Positions 1 through 8,291 of a stretch of 64,000 nt of DNA are shown here, piece by piece. This DNA is from CBFGRV01 sp965651265. GTDB taxonomy: Bacteria; Bacteroidota; Rhodothermia; Rhodothermales; VXPQ01. The stretch covers positions 1-64,000 of the forward strand of contig CBFGRV010000008.1 in assembly GCA_965651265.1 (NCBI GenBank). The letters are read 5' to 3'. Below the pieces are notes generated by a model, which was given only the letters and a program-made list of their open reading frames with translations, was not told the origin of the DNA and did no database searches. Position numbers and translations under genes: made by a program. Position 1 is the stretch's first letter, and every line of letters begins with the position of its first letter.

Positions 1-344
1 ACGTGCGATCTATGCGTGATGACATCCAGCCCACCCTCCGTCGTGACCTCCTCGCGTCGCTCGGGCACCAGCGTCGCTAGATCCGGTCGTATGTCGCAGC
101 AAATGTCCACTACACGGTCGTCGGCGGACAGCTCGAAATCCAGCTTCGACTGGACGACCTCCTTCAGCAGGCGAACGTCACGGTCGGTGATATGGCGGCG
201 GTCCTCGCGCAGGTGGAAAACGATTCCGTCGGCGCCTGCCATCTCGCAGATCGTTGCCGCGTGAACGGGGTCGGGAAATCGCTCGCGGCGCGCGTTGCGC
301 AGCGTGGCTACGTGATCGATGTTGATCAGAAGATTAGTTGCCAT
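1..344 (-). CDS. pdxJ: Pyridoxine 5'-phosphate synthase PdxJ (N-terminal part, cut by window start)
   Basis: PdxJ condenses 1-deoxy-xylulose 5-phosphate with 3-amino-2-oxopropyl phosphate to give pyridoxine 5'-phosphate, the last ring-forming step of the DXP-dependent vitamin B6 route. The 114 visible codons begin at an ATG (342-344, minus strand) and run off the left edge. Family motifs are all in place: NIDHVATLRNAR (residues 8-19), HLREDRRHI (44-52) and EVTTEGGLDV (about 99-108). They match the TIM-barrel phosphate and substrate loops of PdxJ. About half of the usual 240 residues is present. No good Shine-Dalgarno is seen. The gene is divergent from the one at 664, with a 319-bp gap between them. 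PLP made here would serve the aminotransferases in the window, a general link only. Confidence 0.95.
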   Translation of the reverse strand, partial: MATNLLINIDHVATLRNARRERFPDPVHAATICEMAGADGIVFHLREDRRHITDRDVRLLKEVVQSKLDFELSADDRVVDICCDIRPDLATLVPERREEVTTEGGLDVITHRSH

Positions 345-663
345 ATCAAGGTCTAAATGTTGGTACCGGCGGGAACGTCTCCGCCCTCTTCCCATATGGA
401 TGCGATTCCAGACGACTGGTGGCGGCGGTTACGTCGCGATAGAATGAATATCGCAGGGTTCTGTTCAATTCGGGTGGCATCGAGGGCGCGAATTGAGGCC
501 GATTTACGGGCGGTGCGCTTGGTTGCTTTTCGGAGGGGCAGCCTGTATTTTCGACCGGCATTCAAAAGGCGCAGCCTGCTCCATAGTCGGCCTTCCAGAT
601 CGCTGTGGTGATCTTCCGCAGCCCCACCGCGACCGTCATCGACATCGGCTAGATTAGCTTCGA
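345..663. promoter_or_regulatory. Divergent intergenic region between pdxJ and the pseudopilin-like gene
   Basis: A 319-bp gap separates two divergently transcribed genes, so it should hold promoters for both. No convincing -35/-10 pair, tRNA, riboswitch or strong hairpin was found by eye. The open frames on both strands here have low-complexity Arg/Ser-rich translations and no recognisable protein features, so no gene is called. Confidence 0.4.
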
Positions 664-1104
664 ATGAGAATAGCAATTCAGATCGCTCTGGCGATCATCA
701 TCGTGATTTTGGCTTACTGGCTCTACGTTTCGATCACGGAGCCGTGGAAAATGGTGGAGCGGCAGGAGGAGCTTACACGTCAGACACGGGATCGCATGAG
801 CGACATCCGGACGGCCCTGATCCGGTATGAAGAGGTGCACGGCCGATTCCCGGGCACCCTCGATTCCCTTCAAATGTGGATCCAGACGGACTCCCTCATT
901 CGCGTTAAACAGGATAGTCTCTTTGGACCGAACTTCATTCTGGACTCGCTGCTCTTCTCGCCGCGTACGGGCCGGCAGTTCGAGTACGCCATAAACGATA
1001 CGGCTCGCGTGATGATGTACGAGCTGCGCGATCCCGATTCCGATGACAGGATTGGGACGCTGCAACCGGATCCGACGGAGCTCAACGCGGCTAGCTGGGA
1101 GTAA
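664..1104 (+). CDS. Membrane-anchored pseudopilin-like protein
   Basis: A 146-residue protein with one N-terminal membrane helix (about residues 4-24), a charged, probably coiled-coil stretch (28-50) and a small C-terminal domain. The segment IRTALIRYEEVHGRFPGTL resembles the GspG/PulG pseudopilin region in which a helix ends at a Tyr and is followed by G-x-F/Y-P. The classical prepilin peptidase site (G followed by F-T-L-x-E) is absent, so it may be anchored without processing. It lies 32 bp upstream of a PilM-like gene, which supports a pilus or secretion-related role, but no pilin, ATPase or secretin gene is nearby. The hit is by shape only; a generic single-pass inner-membrane protein remains possible. 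Confidence 0.5.
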   Translation: MRIAIQIALAIIIVILAYWLYVSITEPWKMVERQEELTRQTRDRMSDIRTALIRYEEVHGRFPGTLDSLQMWIQTDSLIRVKQDSLFGPNFILDSLLFSPRTGRQFEYAINDTARVMMYELRDPDSDDRIGTLQPDPTELNAASWE

Positions 1105-1136
1105 TTTCGCCGCGACCGATCTCGGGAGCGCACATC

Positions 1137-2045
1137 ATGGAAGCACATGTTCGCGCAGGACTCGACATCTGTGGAGCCGTCCTTCGCTATGCCGAAATAG
1201 AACAGTATGGTTCGAGGCATCGGCTGCTCCGTCTCGGTAGTTGCGACTTCGAGTTCGATCTGGTCGATGACGTGCTTTCGGGTGATGACGAGGAGAAACT
1301 GACGGCCGCTGCCGGGGCGCTCGAAGAGATCTTCTCGGGTTCAGTGGCTGGAACCCTCCACATCACGCTCCACCCCCCTCTCTGCTATTCATTTTTCGCG
1401 CCCTTGCCGGCCACGTCGGATTCGTCGGAGCGGAAGATTCGTTTGCAGCAGGAGGCCGCGCTGCTAGCAGGTACCGATCATCCTCTCCACATCACGGCCG
1501 ACGCCGTCCGTTCTCAACAGCTTCGCGACGGGGCGCGCGTCGATTGGGTGCACGTGCTAGCTGTGGACGACCGGATCCACCGGCGCGTGAGGACGCTGAC
1601 AGAAAATATCCCCCACACGCGGCGAAGGTTGATGGTGAGCATGCAAGGCGCCGCCGGTGCGCTGTCCAGGCTGCCGCGTACCAGCCAGGAGAACGGTGCG
1701 ACCTATCTGCTGGCGACCGGATTCTATGAGGATCATGTAGAGTTCACGCTAGCGCACGACCGACACTGGTACTTCAGCCAGTACACCGCTTCCATCCCAC
1801 ACGCCGATGCTCCGTACTTTGCAATGGCACTTCTCGACCGCTTCGGACTTCGGATGCAGGTTGTCGCGGACTTTTTCGTATACGGGAACGATGCCGACCC
1901 CAACCACTTTTCAGAATTGTCCGCGGCGACGGGGATCGAGGTAAGTCCACTGGATCCGTTCGTGTCGCTCGATCTCGATTCAGGCGCGCTCTCTTCGGAG
2001 GTGAACCCCGAATCGTACGTCGGGTGCGTCGGTGTGACCCTCTGA
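1137..2045 (+). CDS. PilM-like actin-fold protein
   Basis: A 302-residue soluble protein. Its N-terminus (AGLDICGAVLRYAEIE) has the shape of the first beta hairpin of actin-fold ATPases such as PilM/FtsA (GLDIG..s.K..el). The C-terminus (YVGCVGVTL) resembles the end of PilM, where a Gly-rich strand precedes a short hydrophobic tail. The middle (about 95-230) looks like the PilM/PilN-type inserted region. In type IV pili PilM sits on the cytoplasmic face and binds PilN. The upstream neighbour is a pseudopilin-like membrane protein 32 bp away. PilN, PilO and PilQ homologues are not adjacent. Phosphate-loop residues are degenerate, so nucleotide binding is uncertain. The next gene, rsmD, follows after 108 bp. 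Confidence 0.5.
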   Translation: MEAHVRAGLDICGAVLRYAEIEQYGSRHRLLRLGSCDFEFDLVDDVLSGDDEEKLTAAAGALEEIFSGSVAGTLHITLHPPLCYSFFAPLPATSDSSERKIRLQQEAALLAGTDHPLHITADAVRSQQLRDGARVDWVHVLAVDDRIHRRVRTLTENIPHTRRRLMVSMQGAAGALSRLPRTSQENGATYLLATGFYEDHVEFTLAHDRHWYFSQYTASIPHADAPYFAMALLDRFGLRMQVVADFFVYGNDADPNHFSELSAATGIEVSPLDPFVSLDLDSGALSSEVNPESYVGCVGVTL

Positions 2046-2153
2046 CCCGGCGCAGGCCGAAGGACCCACGGTGGGCTTTCGCCGAAGCAACTTCCACGCA
2101 GATCAATCGCGCGCAGGTCTCCTCATCGGGCGCGCGACCATCGAATTGCACTC

Positions 2154-2774
2154 ATGCGTATCATCGCCGGCCGATTCGCTCGCCGAAAGCTACTCTCCCC
2201 TAAAGGTGATCTGACGCGCCCGACGATGAGCCAGACACGGGAGTCGCTTTTCCATCTGGCCGAGAGCCGGATGGAGCTCCAGGGAGCGCATGTGCTCGAT
2301 CTATTCGCCGGTACAGGTGCGCTGGGGCTGGAGGCCATCAGCAGAGGGGCTGAATCGTGCACGTTCGTTGAACAGTCGGGCAAGGTGCTCAAGTATGCCC
2401 GCCTCAATGCCGAGGAATTCGGCGTGGAGGATCAATGCGTTTTCATCCGAGCCGACGTGGTGACGTACCTGAAGAAGTACCGGGGTCCGGCCTTCGACCT
2501 GATTGTGGCGGATCCGCCTTATGATTTCGAGGCCATGAAGGATTTGCCTCGGCTGGCTCTGCCGCACGTTGCACCGACAGGGCTGTTCATCCTGGAGCAC
2601 GACCGACGTATCTTCTTCGACGGACATCCAAACCTCGACACGAGTCGGCCGTATGGGCGCACGTTCGTGTCCGTGTTCTTGCCGTCTGCGGAGCCGGCCT
2701 CGGAGGATCCGACCCCTACATCGGCAGAGCACGACGGACACACAGTCGAGATAAGCTCAGACGATAGCGTATGA
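2154..2774 (+). CDS. rsmD: 16S rRNA (guanine966-N2)-methyltransferase RsmD
   Basis: RsmD uses SAM to methylate N2 of G966 of 16S rRNA in the assembled 30S subunit. It is a 206-residue class I methyltransferase. The N-terminus MRIIAGRFARRKL is typical of the family, the SAM loop LDLFAGTGALGLEA is at 48-61, and the catalytic DPPY motif of N-directed enzymes is at 120-123. The protein carries an acidic, Ser-rich tail of about 25 residues after the usual end (YGRTFVSVF), so it is slightly longer than most homologues. The stop codon overlaps the start of coaD by 4 nt (2771-2774). An rsmD-coaD pair is common in bacteria, which supports both calls. Confidence 0.95.
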   Translation: MRIIAGRFARRKLLSPKGDLTRPTMSQTRESLFHLAESRMELQGAHVLDLFAGTGALGLEAISRGAESCTFVEQSGKVLKYARLNAEEFGVEDQCVFIRADVVTYLKKYRGPAFDLIVADPPYDFEAMKDLPRLALPHVAPTGLFILEHDRRIFFDGHPNLDTSRPYGRTFVSVFLPSAEPASEDPTPTSAEHDGHTVEISSDDSV

Positions 2775-3256
2775 ACCTGGCGCTGTACCCCGGAACCTTC
2801 GACCCGTTTACCTACGGGCACCTGGACGTGCTCGAGCGTGCGCTCCACATTTTCGATGTGATAGAGGTGACGGTTGCGGTGAATGCCGGCAAGCAGTCAC
2901 TCTTCGACATCGAGGAGCGCTGTGAATTAATCCGGCAATGCGTGGACCACCTGGATCGAGTCGAAGTCGCTGCGCATGAAGGGTTGATCGCGGAGCGGGC
3001 GCGAGAGAGAGGCGCAAAGGCGTTGGTGCGCGGTCTTCGCCAGGTGAGTGACTTCGATTACGAGATGCGGATGGCGCTGGCGAACCGCGAGCTCAACCCA
3101 GGTCTGGAGACGGTCTTCTTGCCGGCCTCCGGGACGCACGCGTTCATCAGCGCCACCATCGTACGGGACATACATCGCTGGAATGGGGACGTGTCGCCTT
3201 TCGTGCCGCGGCCGGTCGTGGAGGCCATGGCCGCGAAGAGGCCGATCGTAACGTAG
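2771..3256 (+). CDS. coaD: Phosphopantetheine adenylyltransferase CoaD
   Basis: CoaD transfers AMP from ATP to 4'-phosphopantetheine, giving dephospho-CoA in the penultimate step of CoA synthesis. At 161 residues it has the normal length for the hexameric bacterial enzyme. Visible motifs are the nucleotidyltransferase signature GTFDPFTYGH (His17), the substrate-binding VRGLR (86-90) and the second ATP motif ISATIVR (126-132, usual form ISSTxVR). The ATG overlaps the rsmD stop by 4 nt, implying translational coupling. The aminotransferase gene starts 15 bp after its stop, so these genes are likely co-transcribed. Confidence 0.97.
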   Translation: MNLALYPGTFDPFTYGHLDVLERALHIFDVIEVTVAVNAGKQSLFDIEERCELIRQCVDHLDRVEVAAHEGLIAERARERGAKALVRGLRQVSDFDYEMRMALANRELNPGLETVFLPASGTHAFISATIVRDIHRWNGDVSPFVPRPVVEAMAAKRPIVT

Positions 3257-3271
3257 TCAAGCCTAGAACAG

Positions 3272-4477
3272 ATGCCGCTAACGCTAGAATTCAATCCTCT
3301 TGTCGAGGCCGTACGGCCTTCGGCCACGCTGGCGATGACAGCCCGTGCGAAGCAGCTCAAGCGCGAGGGACGCCCCATCATCGGGCTCAGTGCCGGTGAG
3401 CCGGATTTCGATACGCCCGCACCCATCGCTGAGGCGGGCATTGCCGCTATCCGAGACGGCTTCACCCACTATACGGAGAACCAGGGGATGCCGGAGCTGA
3501 GGGAGGCGATTTGCAGGAAGCTCGAGCGAGAGAACGGCCTCACCTATTCACCCGAGCAGATCCTCTGCTCCAACGGCGCCAAGCAGTCTGTCGCGCTTGC
3601 GGCGATGGCGCTCTGCCGCCCCGGCGACGAAGTACTGATTCCGGCGCCGTACTGGGTCAGCTACCCGGAAATGGTTCGCCTGGCGGGAGCCACACCGGTG
3701 CCGATCCCGACGACCGCAGACGACGACTACCGGATCACACCTGAACAGCTCGAAGCCGCGATTTCGGAGCGGACGCGCCTGTTGATCCTCTGCTCGCCCT
3801 CGAACCCCACGGGCACGGTCTATCCGCCTGCCGAGCTGGAAGGCCTGGCCGCGGTGCTCCGACGGCACGAAGACGTTTTCATCATCTCGGATGAGATTTA
3901 CGAGCGCGTGGTCTTCGACGCAGAGCATGCGTCCATCGCCACCTTCGACGGGATGAAGGAGCGAACCGTGCTGGTGAACGGCTTTTCCAAGGCGTTCGCG
4001 ATGACGGGATGGAGGCTCGGATATCTCGCTGCAGAACTGCCGATCGTCAAAGCAGCGGCGAAGGTCCAGAGCCAGCTCACGTCGGCACCATCCACCATCA
4101 CGCAAAAAGCCGGGATTGCCGCGCTCGAAATGGATTCGCGCTACGTGGACGAGATGGTAGCCGCCTTCCGCAAACGCCGCGATTTCATGCTCGAGCGCAT
4201 CGGCCAGATCGAGGGCGTCCGATGCCCCCGACCGGAGGGCGCCTTCTATCTGTTTCCGGATGTTTTGCAGTTCTTCGGCTCGACTTCACCCGACGGTCGT
4301 GCGATTAGGAACAGCGAAGACCTGTGTTTCTACCTTCTGGAGGAGCATCACGTAGCGCTCGTTCCGGGCGAGGCCTTCGGGGGACCGGATGGACTTCGCA
4401 TCTCCTACGCTGCATCTATGGCCCATCTCGAAGAAGCGATGGATCGCGTCGAAGCCGGGCTCGCCGCCCTCCGGTAG
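3272..4477 (+). CDS. Class I PLP aminotransferase, aspartate aminotransferase subgroup Ib
   Basis: A 401-residue fold-type I aminotransferase. Key elements are AGEPDFDTP (41-49), the aromatic-rich YTENQGMPELREAI region (67-80), PAPYWVSYP (124-132), NPTG (178-181), SDEIYE (206-211), the PLP lysine in NGFSKAFAMTGWRLGY (Lys240), and RISYAAS near the C-terminus, whose Arg binds the substrate carboxylate. This pattern is the thermophile/Bacillus-type (Ib) aspartate aminotransferase, which in many bacteria also acts as prephenate or glutamate-prephenate aminotransferase. Sequence by eye cannot separate these activities. It lies 15 bp after coaD and upstream of a membrane protease. Confidence 0.88.
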   Translation: MPLTLEFNPLVEAVRPSATLAMTARAKQLKREGRPIIGLSAGEPDFDTPAPIAEAGIAAIRDGFTHYTENQGMPELREAICRKLERENGLTYSPEQILCSNGAKQSVALAAMALCRPGDEVLIPAPYWVSYPEMVRLAGATPVPIPTTADDDYRITPEQLEAAISERTRLLILCSPSNPTGTVYPPAELEGLAAVLRRHEDVFIISDEIYERVVFDAEHASIATFDGMKERTVLVNGFSKAFAMTGWRLGYLAAELPIVKAAAKVQSQLTSAPSTITQKAGIAALEMDSRYVDEMVAAFRKRRDFMLERIGQIEGVRCPRPEGAFYLFPDVLQFFGSTSPDGRAIRNSEDLCFYLLEEHHVALVPGEAFGGPDGLRISYAASMAHLEEAMDRVEAGLAALR

Positions 4478-4546
4478 TCGAAGACCGTAGTGAAACCTCC
4501 CTTCCAATTGCGAGAGCAGCAGCAGGTCGGTGCGCCTTCGTTCGCC

Positions 4547-5701
4547 ATGGAATCCCCGCGGACGAAGGATCGCTACTGGCTGCATATCGTCCTGTTTTTG
4601 TTGACGCTGGGCTCGACCGTACACATGGGAGGGCAGTTGGCCGGGCGCTGGCTGGTGTACGCGGACCGCGGCCTCGGGGCCTTTCTTTCCGACGGGCTGC
4701 TCTTCGGTGGATCGCTGCTTCTATTCCTGACCGTGCACGAGTTCGGTCATTACTTCGCTGCGCGTTACCACAACGTCCGAACCTCACTTCCCTACTACAT
4801 CCCCCTGCCCTTCGTGGGCATCGGCACCCTGGGCGCCGTCATTCGCATTCGCGAGCCTATCCCCAGTACGCGGAAGTTGTTCGACATCGGGGCCGCCGGC
4901 CCGCTCGCCGGATTCGTGGTCGCGCTCGCCATCCTGCTTTATGCCCTCGCTACGCTCCCCCCGCCGTCCTACATCTTCGGGATGGGGCCCGGGCACGAAG
5001 AAATCCAGCAATTCGTGGAGCGGTTCGGGCGCTTTCCGGACGAGATGCTTGGTGCCTCGGATGACGCGCTAACACTCGTTGTGGGCGATACGCTGCTCTA
5101 CTGGCTGCTCAAGCAGGTCTTCGCCGACGTTCCACCGATGTGGGAGATGTACCACTACCCCGTGCTTTTTGCGGGCTGGCTGGCGCTCTTCTTCACGGCA
5201 CTGAATCTGATGCCCGTAGGGCAGCTCGATGGCGGGCACGTGGTGTATGCCCTCTTCGGGCACAAGTGGCATGCGCGGCTGGCGCGAATCTTCTTCCTCG
5301 TTCTTCTGATTTCCGGCTCGATTGGGTTCATGGTCGACTTTGCGCCGACGCTTGAAGAGGTGAATCCAATCCTGCGCGATGCATCGTGGTTCTTCCTTGC
5401 CGCCATCCTCTTTTTCTTCCTAAATAGATTGTTGGATGGCGAGCTACGGTACGTGGCGCCGGTGTTGATCGGCATCGTGCTCATCGTGGCCGTGGCCGAT
5501 TCGTTCGCGCCCGGACTCCAGTCGCTCGGTTACAGCGGATGGTTGATCTGGTGCTTGCTACTGCTTTATCTGGTACGTGTCGATCATCCTCCGGTCTTGT
5601 ACCAGGAGCCGCTCACTCCGCGCCGGCAATGGCTAGGTTATCTGTGCATTGTCGTCTTCGTGCTGTGCTTCAGCCTCAAGCCGCTCTACGTCGTGGCGTG
5701 A
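4547..5701 (+). CDS. Site-2 protease family (M50) intramembrane metalloprotease
   Basis: A polytopic zinc protease of 384 residues. The catalytic motif HEFGH lies in a transmembrane segment (residues 64-68), and the third zinc ligand comes from NLMPVGQLDGGH (Asp228). Both are hallmarks of the S2P/M50 family. There are many hydrophobic helices and no PDZ domain, so it is closer to the compact S2P-like group than to RseP. Such enzymes cut membrane-bound regulators or leftover signal peptides; the substrate is unknown. I chose the ATG at 4547 because homologous proteins usually begin shortly before the first helix. A GTG at 4490, only 12 bp after the aminotransferase stop, is an in-frame alternative adding 19 residues. 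Confidence 0.88.
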   Translation: MESPRTKDRYWLHIVLFLLTLGSTVHMGGQLAGRWLVYADRGLGAFLSDGLLFGGSLLLFLTVHEFGHYFAARYHNVRTSLPYYIPLPFVGIGTLGAVIRIREPIPSTRKLFDIGAAGPLAGFVVALAILLYALATLPPPSYIFGMGPGHEEIQQFVERFGRFPDEMLGASDDALTLVVGDTLLYWLLKQVFADVPPMWEMYHYPVLFAGWLALFFTALNLMPVGQLDGGHVVYALFGHKWHARLARIFFLVLLISGSIGFMVDFAPTLEEVNPILRDASWFFLAAILFFFLNRLLDGELRYVAPVLIGIVLIVAVADSFAPGLQSLGYSGWLIWCLLLLYLVRVDHPPVLYQEPLTPRRQWLGYLCIVVFVLCFSLKPLYVVA

Positions 5702-5880
5702 ACCGGTGTCGACCCGGCGGCGAACGCGTCTTCTCCTTCCGGTATGTGATTCGCCGTGCCCAGCGGGATCCTGGCCGCACGAGGCTACGTAATGCTGTGC
5801 CGTTGCTTTTCTCTCACCTACCCGATGCTGGATGAGCGTAGACTGATACGGTTCGCCTTTTCAAATTTCTCACGCTCGAC

Positions 5881-6687
5881 TTGCCAGTTTCCTATTCCAC
5901 CGGCCGCCCACCGGCGTTCCTGACGCGGGGCATCCTGTCGGTCCTTTCGCTGGTCATTCTTTCGGCCTGCGACTCGGGTCCCGGGACGACCTCTACCGAG
6001 ACGTCTCCGCCCCGACTTTCGGAGTTTACCTTCAATCCCGTCGAGATTGGCATCGACGCGGCGAACAGCGGAATGATCACCTTCCCGCTTACGATGCGGG
6101 TGGCCGCTGCGGGTGAGGAGATCGAGTCCGTGCGATACCTGGTGCGATCTCCCGACAAGAATGCGGCTCCCATATCGGAGGGTGAGTTGGCGCGGGTCGA
6201 TGGCAATCACTACGAACGGACCGTCGACATCTCCATCCAACAAGGGAAGATCGGGCTGTATACCGTGCTCGTTTATGGCGTCGGCTCGGAGGGCGTTCTG
6301 GGCAACAGTGTGCGAGGGAATCTGCGCGTGATTGGTACCGGCGAGCCGCCTGTGATCGTCGACATCATCGCACCCGACACGGTGCGCCTGCCGGCAGCCG
6401 GTCAGGATCCGACACGGGTGCCGCTCGTGGCACAGGTTGAGGATCCGGACGGTCTCAGCAACATCAACCGCGTGATCTTCTGGAACGCCGCCTTGCCGAA
6501 CGTGACGTTCGAGATGTTCGACGACGGCGAAGGAGGGGACGACGAGGCCGGAGACGGGTTTTACACGCGAGTCGTTGAGATCGCCTCCACGAACCAGCCC
6601 GGAACGACGACGCTCGTCTTCCAGGCCATCGACCGTGCCGGGCTCGAGAGCGAGACGCGGACCCACGAAATCGAGGTCGTTGAATGA
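5881..6687 (+). CDS. Lipoprotein with a choice-of-anchor-X-like domain
   Basis: A 268-residue predicted lipoprotein. It starts at TTG 5881, because an in-frame stop lies upstream and no ATG occurs before the signal peptide. A hydrophobic stretch ending in LSAC gives a lipobox at about residue 30. The mature part is beta-rich, and the C-terminal region carries DDGEGGDDEAGDGFYTR, the signature of so-called choice-of-anchor X domains. Its stop overlaps the start of the propeller gene at 6684 (ATGA). It is therefore the first gene of a tightly coupled four-gene set with a propeller and two PorV-like barrels. Outer-membrane location is inferred from this context. Function unknown. Confidence 0.8.
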   Translation: MPVSYSTGRPPAFLTRGILSVLSLVILSACDSGPGTTSTETSPPRLSEFTFNPVEIGIDAANSGMITFPLTMRVAAAGEEIESVRYLVRSPDKNAAPISEGELARVDGNHYERTVDISIQQGKIGLYTVLVYGVGSEGVLGNSVRGNLRVIGTGEPPVIVDIIAPDTVRLPAAGQDPTRVPLVAQVEDPDGLSNINRVIFWNAALPNVTFEMFDDGEGGDDEAGDGFYTRVVEIASTNQPGTTTLVFQAIDRAGLESETRTHEIEVVE

Positions 6688-8291
6688 CGTCGCGCCTCCG
6701 ATCTCACCTGGGCCGTCGTCGCGGGGCCACCATGTTCGCGGCGCGTCTCTTTCGCCGGGCCTTCCTCCTCACGCTGCTGGCCGGTGTCGGAATGGCCGAT
6801 GCTCACGCCCAGTTCGAGAAGGAGGCCGCCGAGCTGGCGCGCGTGAGAGGAATTCTGCGGAATAGCGTCACGAATCTTGCGGCGGTCGGAGATTCGCTCT
6901 GGGCCGGCCCCTACCTGAATCTTACCAGCGACGGTGGCGACACGTGGTACGTGGCCGATGCGGATTCACTCTTCGGCACTCGCAATAACGTATTCTCCCT
7001 GCATGTAACCGGTGACGTGGTATGGGCCGGGCTCGGTTACAACCGCGTCGAGGGAGGTCAGAGCGTTCCGGCGGTCGCAGGCTACCTCTACTCGGAAGAT
7101 GGAGGGGAGACGTTCGTGTATCGGGGACCGCACCTGGATGATCCGACGGACACGAGTGTTCAATATGGCGCCTCCACGCTACCGGCGCTGGCCATCATCG
7201 TACCCGAGCAGAGTCCTCCCTACGACATCCACTTCGATCCATCCACCCAAACCCTGTGGGTGGCGGCCTGGGCGAGCGGCGTCCGCCGATCGGATGATCT
7301 CGGACGGACGTGGCGGAGGGTGGTGCTTCCGCCCGACTCCCTTGACTATATCCACCCGGACTCGTCATACAGTTTCCTTGTCGCACCGCAGCGCGGCGGG
7401 TCCGGGCATCTCAACCACATGGGCTTCAGTGTGCTAGTGGATGAGACCGGGACCATCTGGGCCGGCACCCCGGCCGGCGTGAATCGCTCAACGGATGGCG
7501 GCCAGAGCTGGAGGCGCTTCAGCGCGGACGGCACGCCGAATTCTCTGACGGGGAGCTGGGTCATCTCCATCGAGGAGCAGCCGTCGCCCGGCCGAAATCC
7601 GATCTGGATGGCAACGTGGAACGCCGACGACGTCGGCGAGGTCGGCCAGTTCGGCGTGACCAGGACACTCGACGGCGGCGAAACCTTCGAAAAGATGTTG
7701 CTCGGCGAACGCGTCTACGACTTTGCCTTCCGGGGCGAGAACACCATCTTCGCCGCCGCCGAATCCGGACTCTTCATCACGCGAGACAACGGCATCACGT
7801 GGGAGACGGTCACGCATTTTCAGGATGCGGATGATCCCTCGCAGTTGGTTCGGCGCAACGTGAACACCTTCGCCGTCGCAACCACGCGCGATGCGCTCTG
7901 GGTGGGGACGTCCGACGGGCTTATGAAAAGTATGGACGACGGCCTGACATGGCGAGTCTTCCGGACGAACGTGCCGTTGCGGCCTGACGAGCCGTCGGAT
8001 GCCGTGCCCGTCGTCGACACGTACGCCTATCCGAACCCTTTTTCGCCACGGACCGACGAATTCGTACGGATCCGCTACGAGTCGGCGGGCGGCAGCGACG
8101 CCGTGCGGATCTTTGATTTCGGGATGCAGCTGGTGCGCGAGCTGAATGTCGAGAGCGCCGGCCAAGGGGAGCGAGAGATTGCCTGGGACGGCACCGACGA
8201 GAACGGCTTTAGAGTAGCCAATGGTGTCTACTTCTACATCGTCGAGGCCGGCGGCGAGAATGCCCGAGGGAAGATTCACGTACTCGAATGA
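6684..8291 (+). CDS. Secreted BNR/sortilin-like beta-propeller with C-terminal sorting (FlgD-like) domain
   Basis: A 535-residue exported protein. The signal peptide ends near AHAQ (residues 40-43). Several Asp-box/BNR-type repeats follow, with patterns such as TSDGGDTW, YSEDGGETF, STDGGQSWRRF and TRDNGITW, which build a beta-propeller. The last 90 residues start at YAYPNPF and include IFDFGMQLVREL, WDGTDENG and NGVYFYIVEAGG. These features mark the FlgD-like/T9SS type A C-terminal domain that targets proteins to the type IX secretion system. ATGA overlaps join it to the lipoprotein gene (6684-6687) and to a PorV-like gene (8288-8291). Ligand or enzymatic role is unknown; propeller plus sorting domain suggests a surface-exposed or released protein. 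Confidence 0.85.
   Translation: MTSRLRSHLGRRRGATMFAARLFRRAFLLTLLAGVGMADAHAQFEKEAAELARVRGILRNSVTNLAAVGDSLWAGPYLNLTSDGGDTWYVADADSLFGTRNNVFSLHVTGDVVWAGLGYNRVEGGQSVPAVAGYLYSEDGGETFVYRGPHLDDPTDTSVQYGASTLPALAIIVPEQSPPYDIHFDPSTQTLWVAAWASGVRRSDDLGRTWRRVVLPPDSLDYIHPDSSYSFLVAPQRGGSGHLNHMGFSVLVDETGTIWAGTPAGVNRSTDGGQSWRRFSADGTPNSLTGSWVISIEEQPSPGRNPIWMATWNADDVGEVGQFGVTRTLDGGETFEKMLLGERVYDFAFRGENTIFAAAESGLFITRDNGITWETVTHFQDADDPSQLVRRNVNTFAVATTRDALWVGTSDGLMKSMDDGLTWRVFRTNVPLRPDEPSDAVPVVDTYAYPNPFSPRTDEFVRIRYESAGGSDAVRIFDFGMQLVRELNVESAGQGEREIAWDGTDENGFRVANGVYFYIVEAGGENARGKIHVLE

Noticed and set aside
353..676. 107-codon minus-strand frame between pdxJ and the pseudopilin-like gene
   Set aside because: Low-complexity Arg-rich translation, overlaps the start of the next gene, and no family features.
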